Origin: Sphingosinicella sp963974575 | GTDB lineage: Bacteria; Pseudomonadota; Alphaproteobacteria; Sphingomonadales; Sphingomonadaceae | DNA length: 64,000 nucleotides | Assembly: GCF_963974575.1 (NCBI RefSeq) | Contig: NZ_CAXBBQ010000012.1 | Span: 3,197-67,196 of the forward strand | Direction: 5' to 3' | Shown here: positions 15,813 through 24,560 of the stretch, piece after piece | How the letters are laid out: the number at the start of each line of letters is the position of its first letter | Position numbering within the stretch: the stretch's first letter is position 1 | Position numbers and translations under genes: made by a program | Notes under the pieces: generated by a model | Told to the model about the DNA's origin: nothing | Seen by the model: the letters and a program-made list of their open reading frames with translations, nothing else | Database searches by the model: none

Positions 15813-17204
15813 TCAGGCGTTGCGCAGGTACCAGTCGTAGTCGAGCTGCGTGACCTCGCCGTAGAAACGCGCCATCTCCGTGCGCTTCAAGATGGTGTAG
15901 TTCTTGACGAAGCGCTGCCCGAGATAATCGTTCATCAGCGGCGAAGCTTCGAAGGCGTCGTTTGCCGCGAACCAGTTGTTCGGAAGCTTCACGCCCGCAC
16001 TCGCCTCATCCTCGTAGCCGTTGCCGACGACGGCGGGGCCGGGGTCGGTGCGGTTCGTGATGCCGTGGTGCATCGCGGCTAGGACGGCGGCAACAGCGAG
16101 GTAAGGGTTGGCGTCGGCGCCGCAGACGCGGTGCTCGACATGGCGCGAGGCGGGCGAGCCGGCCGGGATGCGCAGCGAAACCGTGCGGTTGTTGACGCCC
16201 CACGTCGGCGCGACCGGCGCGTAGCTGTTCGCCTTGAAGCGGCGGTAGCTGTTTGCATTGGGCGCGAAGATCGCCATCGATTCGCCGAGCGCGGCCTTCA
16301 TGCCGCCGATGGCGTGGCGCAGGATCGGCGCACCTTCGGGGTCTTCGCTGGCAAAGGCGTTGGCGCCGCTTTCGTCGGCCATCGAGATATGGAGGTGCAT
16401 CCCGTTGCCGGCCTCGTGCGCGAAAGGCTTCGCCATGAACGTGGCTTCGAGGCCGTGTTTGACGGCAACGCCCTTCACGAGGCGCTTGTACATGACCGCG
16501 TCGTCGGTGGCGCGGAGCGCATCGGGCTTGTGGCGCAGCGTCAGTTCGAACTGGCCGGGGGCGTATTCGGAAATCGCTGATTCGAGCGGAATGTTCTGCG
16601 CGTCGCACGCGGCGTAGAGATCGTCGAAGAACGGCTTGAAGTCTTCGAGCTCGCGCAGGCCATAGACCTGATTGTCGCCAGAGCGGTGCGGGGTGAGCAG
16701 GCCCTTTGCGGGGCGTGGCGTGCCGCCCGAGATATCGAGCAGGAAGAATTCAAGCTCGACCGCGACGACAGGCGTGAGCCCATCCGCCGCAAGCCGATCG
16801 ATGACGCTGCCGAGCACATGGCGCGGATCGAGATCGTTCGGCGTGCCGTCAAGCTCGTAGAAGCTGGTAAGGAACTGTCCAGCGTTCTCGCCGAGCCAGG
16901 GCGCGCGGACGAGCGTGCCGGGGATTGGCTTCACATACCGATCGGCGTCGCCGTCCTCCCAGACGAGGCCAGTCTCCTCGGTGTCGCGCCCGGTGATGTC
17001 GACGACGACGGCCGAGCCGGGCAGGAAACGGCCGGACTCGTAGACGGCGATCACCTCGTGCTGGCGCAGGCGCTTGCCGCGCGGCACGCCGCACATGTTC
17101 GTGAAGATGATATCGACGGCATCGATATCGGGATTCGCCTCGAAAAAGGCGCGGGCCTCCGAAACATCGGCGATCTTGTTGGAGGCGAGGGGCGGCTTGG
17201 TCAT
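15813..17204 (-). CDS. puuA: Glutamine-synthetase-family gamma-glutamylpolyamine synthetase (copy 1)
   Basis: A 463-residue member of the GS-like PuuA/SpuB group, which links glutamate to the amino group of putrescine using ATP. The N-terminal beta-grasp region has FTNMCGVPRGKRL, where true GS has an Asp latch loop. The catalytic barrel has VAVELEFFLLD (metal-binding Glu), SEYAPGQFELTL, AGNGMHLHIS (ATP-phosphate His) and NRTVSLRIPAGS (ATP/glutamate-binding Arg). ATG 17204 was chosen over the open frame upstream because it begins the family N-terminus. Last gene of the puuA2-puuB-puuA1 cluster, 66 bp behind puuB. Two such synthetases in one locus suggest different amine preferences. Confidence 0.88.
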   Translation of the reverse strand: MTKPPLASNKIADVSEARAFFEANPDIDAVDIIFTNMCGVPRGKRLRQHEVIAVYESGRFLPGSAVVVDITGRDTEETGLVWEDGDADRYVKPIPGTLVRAPWLGENAGQFLTSFYELDGTPNDLDPRHVLGSVIDRLAADGLTPVVAVELEFFLLDISGGTPRPAKGLLTPHRSGDNQVYGLRELEDFKPFFDDLYAACDAQNIPLESAISEYAPGQFELTLRHKPDALRATDDAVMYKRLVKGVAVKHGLEATFMAKPFAHEAGNGMHLHISMADESGANAFASEDPEGAPILRHAIGGMKAALGESMAIFAPNANSYRRFKANSYAPVAPTWGVNNRTVSLRIPAGSPASRHVEHRVCGADANPYLAVAAVLAAMHHGITNRTDPGPAVVGNGYEDEASAGVKLPNNWFAANDAFEASPLMNDYLGQRFVKNYTILKRTEMARFYGEVTQLDYDWYLRNA

Positions 17205-17270
17205 GGGTCTATTCCATAAGGCTTGAGAGGCATTCGCCCAAGACATTGCCGCGGGCGGTGGCGGGCGCAA

Positions 17271-18545
17271 TCACAGCCGGTCCCTCAGCGCGTACCAGAG
17301 CATACCGGCGACATAGAGCGGATGGCGCAGCAGCGGCCCGCCGGGGAAGGGCTTGACGGGCAGCGATGCGAACAGGTCGAAGCGCTCGGCGGTGCCGCGC
17401 ATCGCCTCGGTGATGAGTTCACCCGCGAGCGTCGAGAGCAGGACGCCGTGGCCCGAGTAACCGTGCGCGTAGAAGATATTGCCCTTGCGGCCGAAGTGCG
17501 GAAGCCGGTTCATGGTGACACCGACGAGGCCGCCCCATGCATAATCGATGCCGATGCCTTCAAGGCCGGGGAATGCCGCCTCCATGTAGGGCCGCACGAA
17601 GCCGGCGACGTCGCGCGGCGGGCGCGGCGTGTATTTCTCGCCGCCGCCGAAGATCAGGCGGTTGTCGGCGGAAAGGCGGTAGTAATTGAGGACGAAGCGG
17701 CTTTCGGAGATAGCTGCGCCCGACGGGATGAGTGCGCGGGCGCGTTCCTCGCCGAGCGGCTGCGTCGCGATATTGTAGTTGGCCACCGGCATCGTGTAGC
17801 GGCCGAGGTCCGCGTCGATCTCGGCCGTGAACGCGTCGCAGGCGAGGACCACGTAGCGCGCGGATACGCTACCGTGCGCGGTGATGACACCGGGGCGATC
17901 ACCGCCGGTGATGCGGACGACGGGCGAACCTTCATAGAGGCGGACGCCGGCCGCGTGCGCGGCTTCGGCGAGGCCGAGCGCGTAATTCAGCGGGTGGAGG
18001 TGGCCGCCTGCCGAATCGTAGATGCCGCCGTGATAGCCTTTCGCCGAGACGATCCCGGCGGTCTGCTCCGGGCGCACGATCTGCGCGGCGTCGTAGCCCA
18101 TCACATAGTCGAGACACTCGAGCTCGCGCTCCATGGCGGCGAGGTCGGCGGGTTTGCAGGCGGCGGTGAAGTGGCCGTGACGCAGATCGCAGGCGATGCC
18201 GTGCCGGGCGATGCGATCGTGGACGCGCGTGCGCGCTGTAGCGGCAACGCTGAACAGGCGCTGGGCGGCTTCCTGCCCGAAGCGCTCCACGAGATCGTTC
18301 GCGGACCAGCGCAGGCCGGGAATCATCTGGCCGCCGTTGCGCCCCGAAGCGCCCCAACCGATACGGTGCGCCTCGACGAGGGTGACGGCGTAGCCGGCTT
18401 CGGCGGCGGAGAGCGCGGCGGAGAGGCCCGTGTAGCCGCCGCCGACGATGCATACGTCTACGGGGGTGCTGCCTGCGAGCTGCGGCTGGGCCGGGAAAAC
18501 GTTTGCGGTTGCTGCGTAGTACGATGGCGCGTGTGGCTCGGCCAA
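17271..18545 (-). CDS. puuB: FAD-dependent gamma-glutamylputrescine oxidoreductase
   Basis: A 424-residue DAO-type flavoprotein that should oxidise gamma-glutamylputrescine to the aldehyde with release of ammonia and H2O2. The dinucleotide-binding motif VCIVGGGYTGLSAALSAAE is at about 31-49, with the GxGxxG glycines and acidic partner E58 in TLVEA. GWGASGRNGGQMIPG (64-77) is typical of PuuB/OrdL. The C-terminus carries GHGVLLSTLAGELI, the second flavin motif. No in-frame ATG precedes the FAD motif; I chose TTG 18545, two bases after the puuA2 stop, giving MAEPHAPSYY. The tight spacing shows co-transcription with the GS genes. Confidence 0.87.
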   Translation of the reverse strand: MAEPHAPSYYAATANVFPAQPQLAGSTPVDVCIVGGGYTGLSAALSAAEAGYAVTLVEAHRIGWGASGRNGGQMIPGLRWSANDLVERFGQEAAQRLFSVAATARTRVHDRIARHGIACDLRHGHFTAACKPADLAAMERELECLDYVMGYDAAQIVRPEQTAGIVSAKGYHGGIYDSAGGHLHPLNYALGLAEAAHAAGVRLYEGSPVVRITGGDRPGVITAHGSVSARYVVLACDAFTAEIDADLGRYTMPVANYNIATQPLGEERARALIPSGAAISESRFVLNYYRLSADNRLIFGGGEKYTPRPPRDVAGFVRPYMEAAFPGLEGIGIDYAWGGLVGVTMNRLPHFGRKGNIFYAHGYSGHGVLLSTLAGELITEAMRGTAERFDLFASLPVKPFPGGPLLRHPLYVAGMLWYALRDRL

Positions 18546-18547
18546 AA

Positions 18548-19897
18548 TCAGACCCTCAGCAGAAGGTGTTCGCGCTCCCAGGAACTGATCACCGACTGAT
18601 ACGCGAACAGCTCGGATTCCTTGATCGCGTAGAACACGTCGAAGAAATCCTCGCCGAGATGGTTGCGCACGGCCTTGCAGTGGCTGAAGCGATCGAGCGC
18701 GCTTTCGAGCGTGCGCGGCAGAGTGCGCGCGCGGTTGTAGGCGCTGCCCTGCATGATCTTGGGCGGCTGCATCCGCTCGGTCATGCCGACATAGCCGCAG
18801 ATGAGCGAGGCGGCGATCGCAAGATAAGGGTTCGAATCCGCGCCGGGCAGGCGGTTTTCGATGCGCCGGTTCTTCGCGTCCGAAACCGGGATGCGAAGCC
18901 CGCAGGAGCGGTTGTCGCTGCCCCACTGCACGTTGATCGGCGCGTCGCTATCGGGCCGCATCCGGCGAAACGAATTGACGTTCGGCGCGAACATCGGCGC
19001 GATCTGTGGCAGCAGGCGGACGAGCCCTGCGATATAGCTGCGGAACAGTGCGCTGTCGCGGCCCTGCGGCGTGGTGAACAGGTTGCGGCCCGTGTCGCTG
19101 TCGAGCAGCGACTGGTGGATGTGCATCGAACTGCCGGGCTGGTCAGACATCGGCTTGGCGAGGAAGGTGGCATAGACGCCATGCTCCAGCGCGACCTGAC
19201 GCACGATGCGCTTGAAGAGCAGCACCTGATCGGCGAGCGCAAGCGGATCGCCGTGAACGAAATTGATCTCGAGCTGCGCGGCACCGGACTCGTGGATCAT
19301 CGTATCGATGTTGAGCTCGGCCTTCTCGCAGAAGTCGTAGATGTGCTCGATGATGTCCTCGAACTCGCCGAGCGCTTCGAGGCCGTAAGGCTGGCTCGCG
19401 GTTTCCGACCGGCCCGAGCGGCCCGCGGGCGGTGTGAGCGGAAAATCGGAATCGAGGTTCTTGGAGACGAGGTAGAATTCCAGCTCCGGCGCGATCACCG
19501 GCTTCCAGCCGCGCCGCTCATAGAGGTTGAGCACCTTCTTCAGGATCATGCGCGGCGCGATGCCGAGCGGTTTCCCCTCGCGCGTGTAGGCGTCCGCGAT
19601 GACGTAGGCGGTCGGGGTCTTGAAGCCCGGCGCTTCGCGGATCGTCGACGGATCGGGCACCATCACCATGTCTGGGTCGTAGTCGGGAATGATGTGGTTG
19701 ATGTCGTCCGGATATTCGCCGGTGACGGTGACGGTGTAGACGCTGCCCGGAATGCGGAGGGTCTGGTCTGTGAGCGACTTCAGGAACTTGCCGGCAGGCA
19801 GAACCTTGCCGCGCTGAATACCGTTCATATCGGGGACGATGCACTCGACCTCGCTGATACCGCGTTCACTGATCCAATTTGCAATTTCGGCTGACAT
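18548..19897 (-). CDS. puuA: Glutamine-synthetase-family gamma-glutamylpolyamine synthetase (copy 2)
   Basis: A 449-residue GS-like ligase, first gene of the puuA2-puuB-puuA1 cluster. Motifs: IVPDMNGIQRGKVLP at the N-terminus, metal-binding VIAPELEFYLV, ESGAAQLEINFVHGDPL, the ATP-site histidine in GSSMHIHQSLLD and the Arg-rich NRSCGLRIPVSDAKNRRIENRLPG. It diverges clearly from copy 1, so the pair is not a recent duplication. ATG 19897 starts the family N-terminus. The LysR-type repeat at 19978-19992 is centred about 88 bp upstream, the same distance as the repeat before patD, so shared induction is likely. Confidence 0.88.
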   Translation of the reverse strand: MSAEIANWISERGISEVECIVPDMNGIQRGKVLPAGKFLKSLTDQTLRIPGSVYTVTVTGEYPDDINHIIPDYDPDMVMVPDPSTIREAPGFKTPTAYVIADAYTREGKPLGIAPRMILKKVLNLYERRGWKPVIAPELEFYLVSKNLDSDFPLTPPAGRSGRSETASQPYGLEALGEFEDIIEHIYDFCEKAELNIDTMIHESGAAQLEINFVHGDPLALADQVLLFKRIVRQVALEHGVYATFLAKPMSDQPGSSMHIHQSLLDSDTGRNLFTTPQGRDSALFRSYIAGLVRLLPQIAPMFAPNVNSFRRMRPDSDAPINVQWGSDNRSCGLRIPVSDAKNRRIENRLPGADSNPYLAIAASLICGYVGMTERMQPPKIMQGSAYNRARTLPRTLESALDRFSHCKAVRNHLGEDFFDVFYAIKESELFAYQSVISSWEREHLLLRV

Positions 19898-19977
19898 GAT
19901 CGGATAAACCCCCGTCTGGCCTTCATACTGCGCGGGCGGCAGGCGCTTGGCCAGAGGGATTTGCTGGAGCACGGGGT

Positions 19978-19992
19978 ATCGGTTTTTCCGAT
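19978..19992. promoter_or_regulatory. Putative LysR operator C, upstream of puuA2
   Basis: ATCGG-TTTTT-CCGAT, a perfect inverted repeat with T-N11-A (T19979 to A19991), shares its 5-bp arms with the sites at 8787-8801 (perfect) and 13412-13426 (one mismatch). It is centred about 88 bp before puuA2. It is also about 70 bp before the divergent sulfotransferase gene, which it might affect. Confidence 0.65.
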
Positions 19993-20054
19993 GGGAGCAA
20001 CTGCTATCGACAGACAGCTTGACCGGTCGCGCAGGGCTCAGCAGGTTCACGCGC

Positions 20055-21827
20055 ATGTCAACCGTACCGGATCTCAGTCAGCGCGCCGAACGCGCTCGCA
20101 CCTTTCTGAAAACGCACCCCGGCAACGCCGATGCCCTTCGTGCGCTCGGCGCTGCGCTGCGCGGCATGGGCGAGGAGGCGGCAGCCGAGGAGGCCGAACT
20201 GGGCGCGATCCAGGCCTCGACGCGCGACCCGGTGCTCGTCGAGGCGGCTGCCGCGCTCCTCGATAACAATATCCCGATCGCCGAACGCATCCTTCGTGCG
20301 CGGCTGAAGGAAAAGCCCACTGACGTCGCAGCGATCCGCATGATGGCGGAGATCGCGGGGCGGCTAGGGCGCTACGGGGACGCCGAAAAGCTGCTGCGCC
20401 GCGCGCTCGAACTCGCGCCCGCATTTGGCGCGGCGCGTGCCAACCTGGCGACCGTGCTCTACCGGCAAAACAATCCCGCCGATGCTGTTGCGGAGCTTGA
20501 CCGGCTGCTCTCGGACGACCCCGACAATGCCGCCCACCGCAACCTCAAAGCCGCGGCGCTGGGACGGATCGGCGGCTATGAGGAAGCGATCGCGCTCTAC
20601 GAATCCGTGCTTGCCACCCATCCGGCGCAGCCGCGCGTGTGGATGAGCTATGGCCACGTGCTGAAAACCGTGGGCCGGCAGGCGGATTCGATCGCCGCCT
20701 ACCGCAAGGCGATCGAACGCGCGCCGGGGCTGGGCGAGGTGTGGTGGAGCCTTGCCAACCTCAAGACCGTGCAGTTCACCGATGCGGACATGGCGACGAT
20801 GCGTGCGGCGCTGGAGAGCGACGGCATCAGCGAGGACGACCGCTTCCACCTGCATTTCGCGCTCGGCAAAGCGCTGGAAGATGCGAAGGATCATGCAGGT
20901 TCGTTTGGCCACTATCTGCAGGGCAACGCGCTGCGCAAGGCGATGCTCGATTATGATTCGGGTGAAATCAGCGGCCTCGTCCGCGAGGCGGCGGCGCTGA
21001 TGGACGCGGCGTTCTTCGCGGAGCGCAAGGGGCAGGGTGATCCAGCGCCCGATCCGATCTTCGTTCTTGGAATGCCGCGCGCGGGATCGACGCTGATCGA
21101 GCAGATTCTCTCGTCGCATCCGATGATCGAGGGGACACAGGAGCTGCCCGACATCGCCGCGATGGCGCGGCGTCTCGGCGGCCGCAAGATGCGCGGCGAG
21201 GAGACGGCCTATCCGGCGTGCCTTGCGGACCTCTCCGCCGATGCGCTTGCCGAACTTGGTGCCGAATACCTGGAGCGCACGCGCATCCAGCGCAAGACGG
21301 AACGTCCGCTTTTCATCGACAAGATGCCGAACAACTGGGCGCATACGGGTTTCATCCACCTGATCCTCCCGAACGCGAAGATCATCGACGCCCGCCGGCA
21401 CCCGCTCGGCTGCTGCTTTTCGAACTTCAAGCAGCATTTCGCGCGGGGGCAGGGCTTCAGCTACGACCTTCCCGACCTCGGCCGTTACTACCGCGATTAT
21501 GTGGCGATGATGGCGGTGATCGACGACGCGCTTCCGGGCCGCGTGCACCGTGTTTTCTACGAAGACATGGTGGAGAATACCGAAGGCGAGGTGCGGCGGC
21601 TGCTAGATTATGTCGGCGTGCCGTTTGATCCAGCGTGCCTGCGCTTTTTCGAAAACGACCGCGCGGTGCGTACGGCAAGTTCCGAACAGGTGCGGCGTCC
21701 GATCAACCGCGATGGTATGGAGCAATGGCAGGCTTTCGAGCCTTGGCTGGAGCCCCTGAAGACAAGTCTCGGACCCGTGCTTACTGCGTATCCGGGGGTG
21801 CCGCCGGTCGCTTCGCTGTTGCAATAA
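20055..21827 (+). CDS. TPR-repeat sulfotransferase family protein
   Basis: A 590-residue two-part protein. Residues about 1-240 are tandem tetratricopeptide repeats (RALGAALRGMGEEAAAEEAE, AAGRLGRYGDAEKLLRRALEL, GRIGGYEEAIALYESVLATHP). Residues about 330-580 form a sulfotransferase domain with the PAPS 5'-phosphate loop VLGMPRAGSTLIEQIL (338-352) and a second PAPS-binding region around IDARRHPLGCCFSNFK. This architecture is widespread in alphaproteobacteria. The acceptor is unknown, and several family members act on proteins or surface polysaccharides. ATG 20055 begins a normal N-terminus; the frame is open upstream across the operator region, which argues against a longer form. Confidence 0.85.
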   Translation: MSTVPDLSQRAERARTFLKTHPGNADALRALGAALRGMGEEAAAEEAELGAIQASTRDPVLVEAAAALLDNNIPIAERILRARLKEKPTDVAAIRMMAEIAGRLGRYGDAEKLLRRALELAPAFGAARANLATVLYRQNNPADAVAELDRLLSDDPDNAAHRNLKAAALGRIGGYEEAIALYESVLATHPAQPRVWMSYGHVLKTVGRQADSIAAYRKAIERAPGLGEVWWSLANLKTVQFTDADMATMRAALESDGISEDDRFHLHFALGKALEDAKDHAGSFGHYLQGNALRKAMLDYDSGEISGLVREAAALMDAAFFAERKGQGDPAPDPIFVLGMPRAGSTLIEQILSSHPMIEGTQELPDIAAMARRLGGRKMRGEETAYPACLADLSADALAELGAEYLERTRIQRKTERPLFIDKMPNNWAHTGFIHLILPNAKIIDARRHPLGCCFSNFKQHFARGQGFSYDLPDLGRYYRDYVAMMAVIDDALPGRVHRVFYEDMVENTEGEVRRLLDYVGVPFDPACLRFFENDRAVRTASSEQVRRPINRDGMEQWQAFEPWLEPLKTSLGPVLTAYPGVPPVASLLQ

Positions 21828-21857
21828 TGTGACGCCCGCCCAGCAATATGACATCTG

Positions 21858-21863
21858 TATAAT
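21858..21863 (+). promoter_or_regulatory. Possible -10 box for the TonB receptor gene
   Basis: A perfect TATAAT lies 85 bp before the receptor start codon. No good -35 hexamer is seen at the right distance, so this would need an activator or be fortuitous. Confidence 0.3.
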
Positions 21864-21947
21864 AAAGCCGCCGGACCCGAATTGACCGCTCTTCCGTGCG
21901 CCGCCACTCTTCACCCGGGACAGCAAAAGCTGAAAAGGGGGAAAAGG

Positions 21948-24359
21948 ATGCACCTGCGAAATCATGTGACGATCAGGGCCGCAGTCGCCAGTGGCGTGCT
22001 GCTCGGTTCCACCATGCTCACGGCACCGGCGCTTGCACAGGAAGCGCAGGAGGCCATCGGCGACACCATCATCATCACGGCGCAGAAGCGCGAGGAAAAC
22101 CTGCAGGACGTGCCGATCGCGGTCGTTGCGCTCGGCACGCAGAAGCTCCAGCAGCTTCAGGTGCAGGATTTCGACGACTATGCGCGCTACCTGCCGAGCC
22201 TTTCCTACCAGTCGCTCGGGCCGGGCGCTTCGAACGTTTATTTCCGCGGTGTCGCCTCGGGCGAGAATGCGAACCATTCGACCTCGCTGCCGTCGGTCGG
22301 CATGTATCTCGACGAGCAGCCGATCACGACCATCCAGGGCAACCTAGACATCCACATCTACGACATCGCGCGCGTCGAGGCGCTAGCGGGTCCGCAGGGC
22401 ACGCTCTATGGGGCATCAAGCCAGGCCGGCACGGTGAAGATCGTGACGAACCGCCCGGACACGAGCGGTTTCTACGGCGCTGTCGATGCCGAGGTGAACA
22501 CGGTCGCGCACGGCGAGGAAGGCTATGTCCTCGAAGGCTTTATCAACGCGCCGCTTTCGGACAATGCGGCGGTGCGCGTCGTCGGTTGGTACGACAAGGA
22601 CGGCGGCTACATCGACAATATCCCGGGCTCGCTGACCTTCCCGACATCGGAGATCACCTTCAACAACGCGCCGTATGTCGAGGACGACTACAACGACGTC
22701 GAGACCTACGGCGGACGCATTGCGCTAGAGATCGATCTCAACGAGAACTGGACGGTGCTGCCGTCGCTGATGGGCCAGAAGCAGAAAAGCTACGGCTCGT
22801 TCGCCCAGGAATCCGGGCTTGGCGAGCTGCAGGTGCAGCAATTCAACCCCGAGCGCTACAACGACCGCTGGTTCCAGGCCGCACTCACCATCGAAGGCAA
22901 GATCGGCAGCTGGGATCTGACCTATGCCGGCGCCTACATGAAGCGCAAGATCAACAGCGAATCCGATTATGTCGATTACGCGTATTTCTATGATGCGCTC
23001 TACGAGGCAGGCGGTTCATTCTACGACAACGACGATAATCTGGTGAACCCGAACCAGTATATCATCGGCATCGATCGCTTTAAGAAGCAGAGCCACGAGT
23101 TGCGTATCGCTTCGCCGGCGGATCAACCGCTGCGCTTCATCGGCGGCGTGTTCTATCAGCGCCAGTCGCACAACATCGAGCAGCACTATATTATCGACGA
23201 CATCGCCGATTCAATCACTGTGCCGAGCACGGACAGCAATATCTGGCTGACCAAGCAGCTGCGCATCGACCGCGACTACGCGGCGTTTGGCGAGGTTTCA
23301 TACGACGTGACCGAGAAGCTGACGCTGAGCGGCGGTATCCGCGTCTACAAATACAAGAACTCGCTCGAAGGCTTCTTCGGATACAGCGATGGCTTCAGCA
23401 GTCGGACGGGTGTTGCGGCGTGTTTCACGGACGGCGAAGGTGAGTTGCTTCCGCCGACCATCAAGGGCAGCCCCTGCACAAACCTCGACAAGACGACATC
23501 GGACACCGACTTCATCCACAAGTTGAACGCGACCTACAAGCTGACCGATGACGCGATGGTCTATGCGACATGGTCTCGCGGTTTCCGGCCAGGCGGTGTC
23601 AATCGCCGCGGCACGCTGCCGCCATACGGGGCGGATGAACTCGACAACTACGAGCTTGGCTGGAAGACGACGTGGGCGGGCGGTGCGTTCCGCTGGAACG
23701 GGGCAGTCTATTACGAGAAGTGGACCAACATCCAGCTCTCGTTCCTTGGCGCCAACGGCCTCACCGAGGTGCGCAACGCCGGCGATGCACGCATCTGGGG
23801 TATCGAAAGCGATATCTTCATCCGCGCTTCGGAAGGCCTGACCTTCAACGCGGGGTTCAGCTACAACGACGCGCAGACCACCAAGGACTTCTGTCTCATC
23901 GCGAACGCGCAGTTCGATTGCGCGCTGCCGGGGCCGGAGGAGGAAGAGAATGCTTTGCTGGCGCCTTCCGGTACGCGTCTGCCCGTCTCGGCGAAGTTCA
24001 AGGGCAATGCCTTCGCGCGCTACGAATTCCCGGTGGGCGGGCTCGAGGCGCATCTGCAGGGTGGCCTCGTCTACGAGGGCAAGCGAACCAGCGATCTTCG
24101 CCTTTACGAGCGTAGCATTGTCGGTTCGTTGCCGTCTTACACGACGGTCGACATCAGCGCGGGCGTAACCAATGGATCGTGGTCGGTGGAACTCTACGCC
24201 CGCAACCTGTTCGACTCGCGCGGGCAGGTAACGCGCACGATTCAGTGCGGCGAGAGCGTCTGCGGGGACCCCGACGGCGTGACCGATATCGGCGGCAAGT
24301 TCTACACGGTGGTAACGACGCCGCGCACCATCGGTCTCAAGGTCGGTACCAAGTTCTGA
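21948..24359 (+). CDS. TonB-dependent outer-membrane receptor
   Basis: An 803-residue outer-membrane active transporter. The Sec signal peptide ends at about residue 30 (TAPALA|QEA). The plug domain begins with DTIIITAQKREENLQDVPIAV, a sphingomonad-type start, and continues through the PQGTLYGASSQAGTVKIVTNRP motif. The barrel fills the remainder and ends in hydrophobic-aromatic strands, with final residues GLKVGTKF (terminal Phe, needed for BAM insertion). ATG 21948 follows an AGGGGGAA ribosome site. The substrate cannot be read. The downstream genes (BetI-like regulator, secreted M20 peptidase) suggest a peptide or acylated amino-acid nutrient. Confidence 0.93.
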   Translation: MHLRNHVTIRAAVASGVLLGSTMLTAPALAQEAQEAIGDTIIITAQKREENLQDVPIAVVALGTQKLQQLQVQDFDDYARYLPSLSYQSLGPGASNVYFRGVASGENANHSTSLPSVGMYLDEQPITTIQGNLDIHIYDIARVEALAGPQGTLYGASSQAGTVKIVTNRPDTSGFYGAVDAEVNTVAHGEEGYVLEGFINAPLSDNAAVRVVGWYDKDGGYIDNIPGSLTFPTSEITFNNAPYVEDDYNDVETYGGRIALEIDLNENWTVLPSLMGQKQKSYGSFAQESGLGELQVQQFNPERYNDRWFQAALTIEGKIGSWDLTYAGAYMKRKINSESDYVDYAYFYDALYEAGGSFYDNDDNLVNPNQYIIGIDRFKKQSHELRIASPADQPLRFIGGVFYQRQSHNIEQHYIIDDIADSITVPSTDSNIWLTKQLRIDRDYAAFGEVSYDVTEKLTLSGGIRVYKYKNSLEGFFGYSDGFSSRTGVAACFTDGEGELLPPTIKGSPCTNLDKTTSDTDFIHKLNATYKLTDDAMVYATWSRGFRPGGVNRRGTLPPYGADELDNYELGWKTTWAGGAFRWNGAVYYEKWTNIQLSFLGANGLTEVRNAGDARIWGIESDIFIRASEGLTFNAGFSYNDAQTTKDFCLIANAQFDCALPGPEEEENALLAPSGTRLPVSAKFKGNAFARYEFPVGGLEAHLQGGLVYEGKRTSDLRLYERSIVGSLPSYTTVDISAGVTNGSWSVELYARNLFDSRGQVTRTIQCGESVCGDPDGVTDIGGKFYTVVTTPRTIGLKVGTKF

Positions 24360-24491
24360 TACCGCGCGGCGGGGGCTTTGTGTGAACCACAGGGCTCCCG
24401 CCTTCGGTGGCTCGGTTTCCAGATGGCGCTCGTGCTGCTGGTCGCCGGGCTTCCGGCCTATCAGCTCGTGCACCGTCAAAAGCAGCGGTGA
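24360..24491 (+). pseudogene. Possible remnant of a membrane transporter C-terminus
   Basis: In the same frame directly after the receptor stop there are 43 further sense codons ending in TGA. The last part reads LRWLGFQMALVLLVAGLPAYQL then a basic end, a hydrophobic helix with a positive tail like the end of an amino-acid permease. There is no ribosome site, and the first ATG (24423) would give only 22 residues. Either it is a decayed gene end or chance. Confidence 0.25.
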
Positions 24492-24560
24492 GACGAGAAG
24501 AAAGCGCGACAAAAGGTTAACACGCCGATATAGGACCCTCGCAGCTTTGGGAGGGTAGGG

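Noticed and set aside
24423..24491. A 22-codon ORF starting at an ATG after the TonB receptor
   Set aside because: Too short and without a ribosome site; better explained as part of a possible gene remnant.
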